This document shows positions 24,774 through 32,822 of a stretch of 51,867 bases of DNA, piece by piece (position 1 is the first letter of the stretch; each line of letters opens with the position of its first letter). Origin of the DNA: Bacillota bacterium (lineage in GTDB: Bacteria; Bacillota; Clostridia; Lachnospirales; Lachnospiraceae). Below the pieces are notes generated by a model. The model made no database searches, was not told where the DNA came from, and was given only the letters and a program-made list of their open reading frames with translations. The stretch spans positions 1 through 51,867 of the forward strand of contig JAEZUR010000169.1 of NCBI GenBank assembly GCA_023420935.1. The letters are read 5' to 3'. Made by a program: the position numbers and the translations under genes.

Positions 24774-25904
24774 TTATCCCTTAATTGAAGCATAGGATTC
24801 AAAATATAAATCTACAAATGTCTCATTTTCCATTGCATATTCGTATAGCCCACCAAAATTCGCTTTCAAATCCTTCATAATCCCAATTCTTAAATCGATT
24901 GGGTAGAGTTTTAAGAACTGAATGAAGCGATTCAGATATAATTCTGTTTCAACTATATCATTTTTTATCTTTAAATCTAAGTTCTTAAGAATATTCTTCG
25001 CTGTAAGATAAAGTCTGGTATGGCTTTCCTTTTGTATTCGCTCTGTTAGGTTTTCCGACAAGGTTTCTGGAATGAAAATATCATCAAATGTAATCAGTGG
25101 GCTATAATCCGATTCCACAAAAAGAATAAACTCTTCAGCAATCAGTTTTCCTACATTACCTTTTATAACATTTAGAAATACGGACCTGGGGATTGACTCA
25201 TTCTGTTCCATGTAGCTTTTATAAGCCTTAGAAATTCTTTCATAACTTCTAGGAGTTGCTTTTATGGCATCCCCTTTGGTTTTATGTAGATATTCTGGAA
25301 AAGTCCCAATGAACTCAATTACTTTTTGCTCCACACCGTGATCCATTGCCCATTCTAACCATTGTATATGATCCGCCTCCATGTATAACCAAACAAATCT
25401 ATTTTCCTGTGCAGCATCCATATCCACGACCTGATAATCAAAATCAGAACCATATTTACCAGATGGATTCATAGCTGCTAATATTTTAACACTTTCCGAA
25501 AGGTGATAACCATTAATTTCTCTATTCAAAATTAGATTCATAAGTTCCTGTTGTACGGTGTGTTCACATCGATTGATCTCATCGATAAATAAAAGAACCG
25601 TGTTACCTTTTGCTAACTCCTCATCTAGTTCTCTTAACTTATGATGAACTGCATAAATGGTTGTCTTGGTTTCTACAGGGGATCCCTTCTCATCCATTCC
25701 AACATAAGTCTCAATAGTTGGAAGCCCTCCAATCTCTCCTTCTTTTAGAAGATTACCATCGATTACGATCAAACTCCATTTATTCACATTCGCAAGACTT
25801 TTTGCTAATGCAGTCTTTCCAATTCCACTTTCACCAACGATTAGCGGTACTTCACCTGTTGAAAGTACTAATTCCACACTTTTTATCGTATCTGTAAAAT
25901 TCAT
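24774..25904 (-). CDS. MoxR-type AAA+ ATPase
   Basis: 376 aa. Walker A GESGIGKT (residues 24-31), Walker B LLFIDEINR (~103-111), sensor-1-like ILAAMNPSGKYG and an Arg-rich TPRSYERISKAY block, in the usual MoxR order. The C-terminal lid is longer than average. AAGGAG precedes the ATG. It lies between the 22-residue-repeat protein and the vWA protein, with 13- and 14-nt gaps. MoxR rings act with vWA proteins as chaperones. Its location downstream of the lipid genes suggests a client among those enzymes, which is inference. Confidence 0.9.
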   Translation of the reverse strand: MNFTDTIKSVELVLSTGEVPLIVGESGIGKTALAKSLANVNKWSLIVIDGNLLKEGEIGGLPTIETYVGMDEKGSPVETKTTIYAVHHKLRELDEELAKGNTVLLFIDEINRCEHTVQQELMNLILNREINGYHLSESVKILAAMNPSGKYGSDFDYQVVDMDAAQENRFVWLYMEADHIQWLEWAMDHGVEQKVIEFIGTFPEYLHKTKGDAIKATPRSYERISKAYKSYMEQNESIPRSVFLNVIKGNVGKLIAEEFILFVESDYSPLITFDDIFIPETLSENLTERIQKESHTRLYLTAKNILKNLDLKIKNDIVETELYLNRFIQFLKLYPIDLRIGIMKDLKANFGGLYEYAMENETFVDLYFESYASIKG

Positions 25905-25917
25905 ATTTCTTTTCTCC

Positions 25918-26715
25918 TTACATCTTTAACTTTTCGTCAACTGCAATCTTTTTCGCCATTTTACTACCGTACTTGTAGATAAATAGTACTTTATCCATAT
26001 CCTTAAGATCCGTATGATCAATACTATTATAATTAATAAAATCTCTTACATACTTTTCATCCACAGTTTCATCCGACAATACTTCCTTTAATGTCTCTAC
26101 TAATTCCTCTTTGGATATGTCTTTTCCAATGTATTTAATCACTAAAATATTTGCTTTCAGAAACTCTAACATTTTATTCTTGTCTAGCTTTTTTACAAAT
26201 TTTATCGCTGCTTCATTGCTACGGATTGCAATCAGCTCTGTCTCATAAGTCGGCGTTTTTATAAAGCGAAGTGCTTCATAATTAATAATTACTGCCTCTT
26301 TTTGCACACTTTCATAGGGCTCTTTGATAAACTTGATGGCATCATAGTTTTTTCTCACCGCAATTAGTTGCAATTCTTCACTTGGATTGCTAACATATTT
26401 AATTGCCCAGCCTGCCTGCTCCACCGCTAAACGGATTACCTTCTCGGTTGGATGTTTCATATATTCTAAATGAATCCATCCACTATTAATTGCTTTTAAC
26501 ATCATGTCTTCGGTGGGTTCCTCAATAAACTTAATGGCAGAAGCATTCTTATCTAATGCTAACTCTTGCATTTCCCTAGTCGGGTTTTCTATGTATTCTA
26601 TTAAAAGGGCATGTTTCTTGATTGCCATTAACTTCATCTCATCGGTAGGATTCTTAATTGATAAAATCATATTTGGATTTTTCTTAATCATTTCTATCTG
26701 TTCTAATTGGTTCAT
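25918..26715 (-). CDS. Protein made of nine exact 22-residue repeats
   Basis: 265 aa. Residues 1-198 divide without gaps into nine units of 22 residues. Most begin PT-E and follow a pattern like PTEEMxLxAIxxNxxAIKFI, with A/I/L and Y/F at fixed places; the first and last units are degenerate. This resembles the DUF4116-like class of helical repeats, though the period here is shorter and strictly constant. The last ~65 residues are non-repetitive and charged. No catalytic motif is seen. Such solenoids usually bind proteins. It sits next to MoxR and vWA genes, so it may be the substrate adaptor or target of that pair. Confidence 0.8.
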   Translation of the reverse strand: MNQLEQIEMIKKNPNMILSIKNPTDEMKLMAIKKHALLIEYIENPTREMQELALDKNASAIKFIEEPTEDMMLKAINSGWIHLEYMKHPTEKVIRLAVEQAGWAIKYVSNPSEELQLIAVRKNYDAIKFIKEPYESVQKEAVIINYEALRFIKTPTYETELIAIRSNEAAIKFVKKLDKNKMLEFLKANILVIKYIGKDISKEELVETLKEVLSDETVDEKYVRDFINYNSIDHTDLKDMDKVLFIYKYGSKMAKKIAVDEKLKM

Positions 26716-26772
26716 ACTTGTTTTCCTTTATCTATATTCATATTGGAACTAATTAAACAATAAAAAATATTG

Positions 26773-27846
26773 TTAGTTTTCTAGGTTGTATTCTAATAAA
26801 ACATACGTATTTCTTGATTCAATTTTATCCGAGACATAACCCTGGGTCACTTTTCCTTCTTTGATTAACGACCCAATTCCAGAAGCTCTTCTTCTTTTTA
26901 CTATATTCAACATAGTTTGAACCATTGCATTCCCTAGTCCCCTATGTTTAGGCTTGACTCCCATATATAGCAGAACATAATTACTGCATCTAATTTTCTT
27001 TAATAAAACCATCAGATATTCTTTCAGTCCAATATTACCATATAACATATTACCATAGTCAGGCATCCCAATCATAAAACCTACCGGTTCTTCATTATAA
27101 TACGCTATTTTCACAATGGAGAAGTCTAATATATATTTGTAACTAATAAAATGCTGTACAAAGTCTTCTTCTTGAATCTGTTTGAATACGGGGAATTTAC
27201 CATACAACTCCATTAACAACTTATAAATTGTTCTAATTGCAGAATCATACTCTTTCATTGATGGCGACAGAATAGTATATCCCTTACTTGTAAAATTACG
27301 ATATCTTTCTTTACTCTTTTGGTCATTAAAATGTATCGGTGGTTTTCTATAATAATTGGATATATATGTTTCCATTATGTGATATCCTGCATCCAAAAAC
27401 AAATCTATGTAATAATCTTTATTATAAGGCTCTGAAACATATGGTTTGTGATGAAAATTGTTAGTCTTTAGACGGTATCTTATCCAAAAACTGACGTCAA
27501 CGGGTCCTGTAATTTTATGACAGTTGTTGAATCTTGATATATCCTTTGCTTTCTCAAATAACAATCTTGTACACTCTGTATCTTCAATGCTTTCAAAAAA
27601 TCCAATGTATGAACTTAGGTCATCCGGGTAAATGGTAATAATACATCTGGACACTGGCTCATTTCCTTTGTAAACCAAAAGTTTATATAGATTAAAATAT
27701 TTACTTAATACATGTTGTCCGAGAAGTAACTCCCGTTCTTCCTTTTCATTCTGAATTAACTCTCTATTCGTATACAGTTTCTTTGGAATAGATAAAAAAT
27801 CCCGTATATAATGTTCTTCTTGTTCAAATGAAATTAGTTTATACAT
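26773..27846 (-). CDS. GNAT-like acyltransferase of the YghO-like type
   Basis: 357 aa. The N-terminus (FLSIPKKLYTNRE) and the middle blocks GFFESIEDTECTRLLFE, ITGPVDVSFW and EPYNKDYYIDLFLDAGY fit a widespread bacterial family of two-lobed GNAT proteins. The C-terminal half has a GNAT-like core with YMGVKPKHRGLGNAMVQTML, where RGLG marks the acetyl-CoA pyrophosphate loop. Biochemical function is not established for this family. It ends the lipid part of the operon, 11 nt after the PEP-utilising enzyme, so N- or O-acylation of a lipid head group or precursor is a reasonable guess. Assignment to YghO-like is by pattern memory. Confidence 0.65.
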   Translation of the reverse strand: MYKLISFEQEEHYIRDFLSIPKKLYTNRELIQNEKEERELLLGQHVLSKYFNLYKLLVYKGNEPVSRCIITIYPDDLSSYIGFFESIEDTECTRLLFEKAKDISRFNNCHKITGPVDVSFWIRYRLKTNNFHHKPYVSEPYNKDYYIDLFLDAGYHIMETYISNYYRKPPIHFNDQKSKERYRNFTSKGYTILSPSMKEYDSAIRTIYKLLMELYGKFPVFKQIQEEDFVQHFISYKYILDFSIVKIAYYNEEPVGFMIGMPDYGNMLYGNIGLKEYLMVLLKKIRCSNYVLLYMGVKPKHRGLGNAMVQTMLNIVKRRRASGIGSLIKEGKVTQGYVSDKIESRNTYVLLEYNLEN

Positions 27847-27857
27847 TGCAAACCTTT

Positions 27858-30419
27858 CTATCTTCTTTTTTCAATAACGATCTCGCCAGTATTTCCATTC
27901 ATGGTGATAATATCACCAGATCTTAGTATTTTCGTGATATTTTTCACCCCTACAATTGATGGTATGTTCAATTCTCTTGATATAATTGCGGTATGAGATA
28001 ATAAGGATCCTTTTTCCGCAATAATCCCTTTCGCTAAGGTAATTAAAAATACCCAACCTGGATCAGTCATTTTGGTTATTAGTATCTTATCCTTAAACTC
28101 TTTTATGGTAGTCGGATCTTCTACAACCACCACCTCACCAGTTACAATTCCATTGGAACAAGGAATTCCTAGAATCTCATTTCCACCTTCAAACATAACT
28201 TCTGAATTAATATTATTATGTTTTCTATGAAACAGTTCGTTCATAAAGATTAATCTTGATGCATTGGGTAACTTATGATACATCACATACTCCTGTTTTC
28301 TGAGACGAATTATTTCCTTAAGATCTAACGTTCCTCCATGAATAAATTCAAACACTTCCGTTGTCTTTAAGTAAAAAATATCTTGTTTCTCATCTATTAA
28401 TTTAGATTGGTAAAAATTATCTCCTATGGTTAAAAAGATGGTTCTTACCATACCATAAATTCTACTTCGATTCATTCTTGATATTTCTCTGTGTTTAATA
28501 CCCAGCATGGCTTTTTTACTTAATAAGATTAAGATTTTCTTCTGAAACCAGTTACATTCTTTTATTACTTCACTTGGCAACTGATTCTCTTCATCTGATT
28601 GTATTGATTGTAACATGTTCTGTAACTTACCCATGTCACCTGCATATTCCATTATCTTTTCAACCAGAGTAATTGGATCCACACGAAACGTTTTACTCTC
28701 TAGTTTTAGCTCTTCTAAGGATCGGTCTCCATAACAATCAATATATTGATTGAAACTCTCAATAAAATCCGACTGATTTTCTGCAATATAATCTAGTAAC
28801 ATCTCATTGCTCTTTAACGCTTGTAACTCATCCACTCTACCCTCATCCACGACTTTCTTCGTTAGACTTAGTAATGCTTTTACTGGTTTCATACTCTCAA
28901 TGTTAGTGATACCGGAGATATAATTATTAGCTTTGGCTTCATAATCCGTTACTTTCATTTTCTTTAATTGATGCTTTATTAAGCCTACAAAAATAAAAGC
29001 ATACATATCGTTTAATAACGTTATGTCCCAAACGTTTAATACTTTTTCCGAAATGCCATTGTATAATTCAATTAAGTTTTTATTATCTAAGTTCTGATTA
29101 TAGTTCTGTTTAAAATGATCGCTTACTTCCAGATATGACTCATTTAGTTTGTCCATCTCTTTTGGTACTTTGATAAACTGTCTCATAACACTGAGGTATG
29201 TTTTCATTTTCTGTGGGATTCCAATATGAATCTTTTCGGAATTATACTGTTTATCTGTCACTCCAAGCATTTCTTGCCATATCGGTATAATCTTCTTACT
29301 CATTGGTAGAAATTTAATGACTGTATACCAATTATTAATATTATAATACATTCTTCCATTCACATCTTCAACCATTTCCTGCAATACAGAATTGTACTGA
29401 TTCACAAGCACATCATTCGAAAGTACTCTCTTGGCTAAACCATGAAACACACCGTAATACGCTTCCTTTACAAAAGAAGCGGTAAGCGGTAATGTGATAT
29501 TAGGGTAGCTTTCTACAATGTTACTATTATCAAAGATCAATGTCTGATCCGTTCTTAATGTTGTTATGGGTCTTACCTGTAAAATATAAATTACATCTTT
29601 CCATATGGCAAATTCAATATCTAAAAATTCACCATACACCTTTTTTATATTGTTAATCATCGAAATCATTGTTTCAAATGTACTGGGGGTGATTAGGTAG
29701 GAATCTTCTTGTCGTTCATAATAATAGTTTTGATCGCTTGCATGATAATAATAAGTGGTGGTCATCACTTTATCTTCCACTACTAGATTACCCGTTCCTT
29801 CCCCTACGACAATTACCATTTCATTTAGCAACCCTCTTGGATTAGCTGTAAAAATGATTCCTGATGCATCCGAATGAATCATTTCTTGAATGATGATATT
29901 CATACGTAGGTCACTGATATTAAAACCTTTATTATGGCAATATTCTAATACATTGGGTGAGAATAACGATCCCAAACAATTTTTAATCTCATGAAAAATA
30001 TGGTTTCTGGAGACATTAAGATATGTATCAAATTGTCCTGCAAATGAACTATCCATATCATCTTCCACGGAAGATGAGGAACGTACAGAAAATAACGTAT
30101 CCTCTTGAAAATTCTGTTCTATATAATTTCTTACTTCCTCTATAAATTCTTGTTGAAACGTTATGGAACCCACTATCTTTTTAAATCGCTGACTTGCTGA
30201 TTCCAAGCTCTCTTCATCATGAAAATGAATGGTATTGATAATCTCTTCTAATTCATCATGATAGCGGTTTAAATATGGTTCTAGTTCAGCGGAGTCGATA
30301 CAAAAGAGATTGGGAACATGAATTCCTAATTCTTCCCTCTCAATTAATTGGAATAAATTACGCGCTTTCGTTCCAATGTGAAACGTCTTGTAATTACTCT
30401 TATTTACTAAATGATTCAT
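27858..30419 (-). CDS. PEP-synthase/rifampin-phosphotransferase-like enzyme, paralogue A
   Basis: 853 aa from the ATG at 30419, which shares its A with the UbiA stop (TGATG) and has AAGGTGG 8 nt upstream. The order is that of PEP synthase and rifampin phosphotransferase. An N-terminal ATP-binding PPDK_N domain (~1-300) has FHIGTKARNL, FSVRSSSSVEDDMDSSFAGQ, IIQEMIHSDASGIIFTANP and ILQVRPIT. A long helical middle domain (~310-720) follows, then a C-terminal swivelling domain with the phosphohistidine in GSLLSHTAIISRE (His ~809). There is no PEP/pyruvate-binding TIM barrel of the PpsA type, so ATP probably phosphorylates a different acceptor through the His. Position inside a lipid operon suggests a lipid or prenol alcohol. 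Confidence 0.85.
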   Translation of the reverse strand: MNHLVNKSNYKTFHIGTKARNLFQLIEREELGIHVPNLFCIDSAELEPYLNRYHDELEEIINTIHFHDEESLESASQRFKKIVGSITFQQEFIEEVRNYIEQNFQEDTLFSVRSSSSVEDDMDSSFAGQFDTYLNVSRNHIFHEIKNCLGSLFSPNVLEYCHNKGFNISDLRMNIIIQEMIHSDASGIIFTANPRGLLNEMVIVVGEGTGNLVVEDKVMTTTYYYHASDQNYYYERQEDSYLITPSTFETMISMINNIKKVYGEFLDIEFAIWKDVIYILQVRPITTLRTDQTLIFDNSNIVESYPNITLPLTASFVKEAYYGVFHGLAKRVLSNDVLVNQYNSVLQEMVEDVNGRMYYNINNWYTVIKFLPMSKKIIPIWQEMLGVTDKQYNSEKIHIGIPQKMKTYLSVMRQFIKVPKEMDKLNESYLEVSDHFKQNYNQNLDNKNLIELYNGISEKVLNVWDITLLNDMYAFIFVGLIKHQLKKMKVTDYEAKANNYISGITNIESMKPVKALLSLTKKVVDEGRVDELQALKSNEMLLDYIAENQSDFIESFNQYIDCYGDRSLEELKLESKTFRVDPITLVEKIMEYAGDMGKLQNMLQSIQSDEENQLPSEVIKECNWFQKKILILLSKKAMLGIKHREISRMNRSRIYGMVRTIFLTIGDNFYQSKLIDEKQDIFYLKTTEVFEFIHGGTLDLKEIIRLRKQEYVMYHKLPNASRLIFMNELFHRKHNNINSEVMFEGGNEILGIPCSNGIVTGEVVVVEDPTTIKEFKDKILITKMTDPGWVFLITLAKGIIAEKGSLLSHTAIISRELNIPSIVGVKNITKILRSGDIITMNGNTGEIVIEKRR

Positions 30420-31321
30420 CACACAATCCACCTTGTAATGATGTATATTACCTCCATAACCAATACCGTAAGTTCAGTAATATATTCATATTGTATTACT
30501 TTATCAACCAGCTTATATCTAGTAGGATCTTTTATAAATCCCCTTCCTTGTGTTAGGAACCAAAGATAACTTCCAATTACTAATATAACTGCGAATGGAT
30601 AGATTTGATAAGCAAGATAAGAACTAGTGAACATATCAAATAACATGACAATCATAATAAACTTAGTTGCCTTTTCATAGCCAAATAACTTAGAATATGT
30701 TACATACTCTGTCTCGTCTTTTGGCGCCCTTGTTTTTCTTGAGATCTCCCATATTAACCCTGGAAAGTACAATGTTAATAGGATCATTATATTATTAAAT
30801 GTGAAGATCTTAACCCCGTATTGTATACAGGAAAATGAAATAATATATAAATTCAAGATAATCTGAATTGGATTGTGTGTTACTAATGCTAACGGTAAAC
30901 TTTTTTGTATCTTATGTTTACTAAAAAACCATAATGACATTGCAACGCCATAAACAGCCAATATAATAAAGTAAACTACGTTATTCATAAAGATAAGATT
31001 GAGTGGTATCATAACCACACACACCGTACTTAATAGAGTTACCAAATCTTTCGTTTTCACTCTACCAGATGGATATGCACGCTCAGGGAATAACCGTTTA
31101 TCTACCTCATAATCCTTAAACTCATCTGCTATTCTTAAACATAGTAAGAAGCTAAATACAGTCACTGCTCCAATGATTTCTTGGAAACCTATGTGTATAT
31201 CTGTAGCTCCATTTGTAATAATCACAAGAAAATAGATCTCAAAGAACATGATAAAACCTAAAATCAATCTCGGAATCACTGGATACATCTCTTTTAAATA
31301 AATATTTAACCTCTTTAGCAT
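30419..31321 (-). CDS. UbiA-superfamily prenyltransferase
   Basis: 300 aa, about eight membrane helices. The first Asp-rich motif is LRIADEFKDYEVDKRLFPER (DxxxDxxxD, residues ~61-80). The second, weaker motif is EISRKTRAPKDETEY (~192-206). UbiA enzymes move a prenyl group from a diphosphate to an acceptor inside the membrane; members include menaquinone enzymes, polyprenyl-phosphate phosphoribosyltransferases and archaeal digeranylgeranylglyceryl-phosphate synthase. GGAGG lies 9 nt upstream of the ATG, within the psd end (7-nt overlap). Neighbours Psd, PssA and a CarS-like enzyme make a lipid acceptor more likely than a quinone. Confidence 0.85.
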   Translation of the reverse strand: MLKRLNIYLKEMYPVIPRLILGFIMFFEIYFLVIITNGATDIHIGFQEIIGAVTVFSFLLCLRIADEFKDYEVDKRLFPERAYPSGRVKTKDLVTLLSTVCVVMIPLNLIFMNNVVYFIILAVYGVAMSLWFFSKHKIQKSLPLALVTHNPIQIILNLYIISFSCIQYGVKIFTFNNIMILLTLYFPGLIWEISRKTRAPKDETEYVTYSKLFGYEKATKFIMIVMLFDMFTSSYLAYQIYPFAVILVIGSYLWFLTQGRGFIKDPTRYKLVDKVIQYEYITELTVLVMEVIYIITRWIV

Positions 31322-32193
31322 TTTATAATACCTCCAATTTTTTCTCCCATTTTCACTTTTGTTTCTATCCCTTTATTGGATGATTCCCATATGTCATCCT
31401 CAACCCAAATTGTATTCTCTTTCATTAACAATATAACCGTAGACCCACCAAAAGAAAAGTAGCCTTTCTCGTCTCCTCTACGAAATGTAGCTACTTTATG
31501 ATTGGTAATTCTACCTACTAAAATAGCACCTACTTCAATCTGTATATATTCACCTATGTTTTCACCTTCAAGAACTGATACTTCTCTTTGATTTTCCATA
31601 TACACTTTATATCTGTCAGAAGAAATAGGGCTTACTGTATGTAACACTCCTTCTATGACTTTATGACTCTTCTTATAACCAGAATCAATATAATGATACC
31701 TATGATAATCATCTACCGTCAATCGAAAGACGAAGCAAGTTCCATTCACATATTCCTTAGAAAGAGAAACGTCTTGTATTAACTCATCCAGAGTGTAAGT
31801 ACTATGTTTGATATTCATCCTTAGATTCGAATCTATGTGAAATACCATTAACTTTGCATCTGCCGGAGAAATCAGTGTATGCTCGTCCATAGAATAAGGT
31901 CTTGTCTCTGGCCGTATCTTCCTTATAAAAAACTCATTAAAGCTTTTATATTTCTTAGTCTGATACTGGCTCATATCAAGATTATATGTTTCAATAAAAG
32001 GCCTTATCTTTTTGATTGACCTTTTACTATCCACAGTCAATGCATAAAACTTAGAAAATAGTTTTGCGGAAAAAAACAGTTTAAGTAGTAATCTTCCAAC
32101 TGCTTTGTGATACAGAAATTTTAAGTAACCCTCTTGATATTGTTCCTCTACTATTATTTTACCTGAACTTCTATCATAAATTTTGGTATTCAT
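31315..32193 (-). CDS. psd: Phosphatidylserine decarboxylase proenzyme
   Basis: 292 aa. Decarboxylates phosphatidylserine (or an analogue) to the ethanolamine lipid at the membrane. Landmarks: NEFFIRKIRPETRPY, SPADAKLMVF, YHRYHYIDSG with the conserved HRYH-type stretch, and KGYFSFGGSTVILL near the C-terminus. Self-cleavage is expected before Ser251 in GGST (249-252), making the pyruvoyl group; LGST is commoner, so GGST is a mild variation. The start follows the pssA stop directly (TAAATG). With pssA upstream it makes a complete serine-to-ethanolamine route. Confidence 0.93.
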   Translation of the reverse strand: MNTKIYDRSSGKIIVEEQYQEGYLKFLYHKAVGRLLLKLFFSAKLFSKFYALTVDSKRSIKKIRPFIETYNLDMSQYQTKKYKSFNEFFIRKIRPETRPYSMDEHTLISPADAKLMVFHIDSNLRMNIKHSTYTLDELIQDVSLSKEYVNGTCFVFRLTVDDYHRYHYIDSGYKKSHKVIEGVLHTVSPISSDRYKVYMENQREVSVLEGENIGEYIQIEVGAILVGRITNHKVATFRRGDEKGYFSFGGSTVILLMKENTIWVEDDIWESSNKGIETKVKMGEKIGGIIKC

Positions 32194-32808
32194 TTATACT
32201 CCCTTAATCAGAATGAATGAAATCAATCCAATTGCAAGGCATATGAAAAACAAATATGCCAAGCCCCTTGGTTTCTTAATCTTAACATTAATTACAAATA
32301 AGAATCCAACCGCCAAAACGGATAGCGTATATAGCAACTGAAATTTATTCGGATTAAGCCAAAAAGAAGTAATCCAGATTACTGGAAAAATAAGTGCTGC
32401 GTAGGTCACTGGAAGTCCATCATAGTACTCCAAACGACTCTCTAACTGTTCATTTGCTTGAATATTAAAATATCCCAACCGTGTGATTCCTGCCAAGATA
32501 TATAAACTGTATATCACCAAATGATACCACTGGTTTAGTCCCAAGCATAGTGCAAGCACAACTGGCGCTGCTACAAAATTAATCATGTCAGCTAGCGAAT
32601 CAATCTGAACTCCGAATGCTTTCTCCTCGGTAGTACGTTTACACAAATTAGCGTATTTACCATCAAATAAGTCACAGATACCTGCCAAGATTAAAAACAC
32701 CATCGCATATCCCAATTTATGGTTCATTGCAGCATAGATACCGAGTAATGAAAATACCACTCCAAGATACGTTACAAGAACTGATTTATTATATTTTCCT
32801 ATAAACAT
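32194..32808 (-). CDS. pssA: CDP-diacylglycerol--serine O-phosphatidyltransferase (CDP-alcohol phosphotransferase family)
   Basis: 204 aa integral membrane enzyme with about six helices. The CDP-alcohol phosphotransferase motif is DLFDGKYANL...GVQIDSLAD (residues ~42-76), that is DxxDGxxA...GxxxDxxxD. The usual Arg after Ala is Asn here. Gram-positive PssA belongs to this class, and the immediate downstream psd supports serine as the head group; an archaetidylserine synthase-like activity is equally compatible. GGGGG precedes the ATG, 14 nt after the PEP-enzyme stop. Confidence 0.9.
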   Translation of the reverse strand: MFIGKYNKSVLVTYLGVVFSLLGIYAAMNHKLGYAMVFLILAGICDLFDGKYANLCKRTTEEKAFGVQIDSLADMINFVAAPVVLALCLGLNQWYHLVIYSLYILAGITRLGYFNIQANEQLESRLEYYDGLPVTYAALIFPVIWITSFWLNPNKFQLLYTLSVLAVGFLFVINVKIKKPRGLAYLFFICLAIGLISFILIKGV

Positions 32809-32822
32809 AAAATCCCCCTTTT

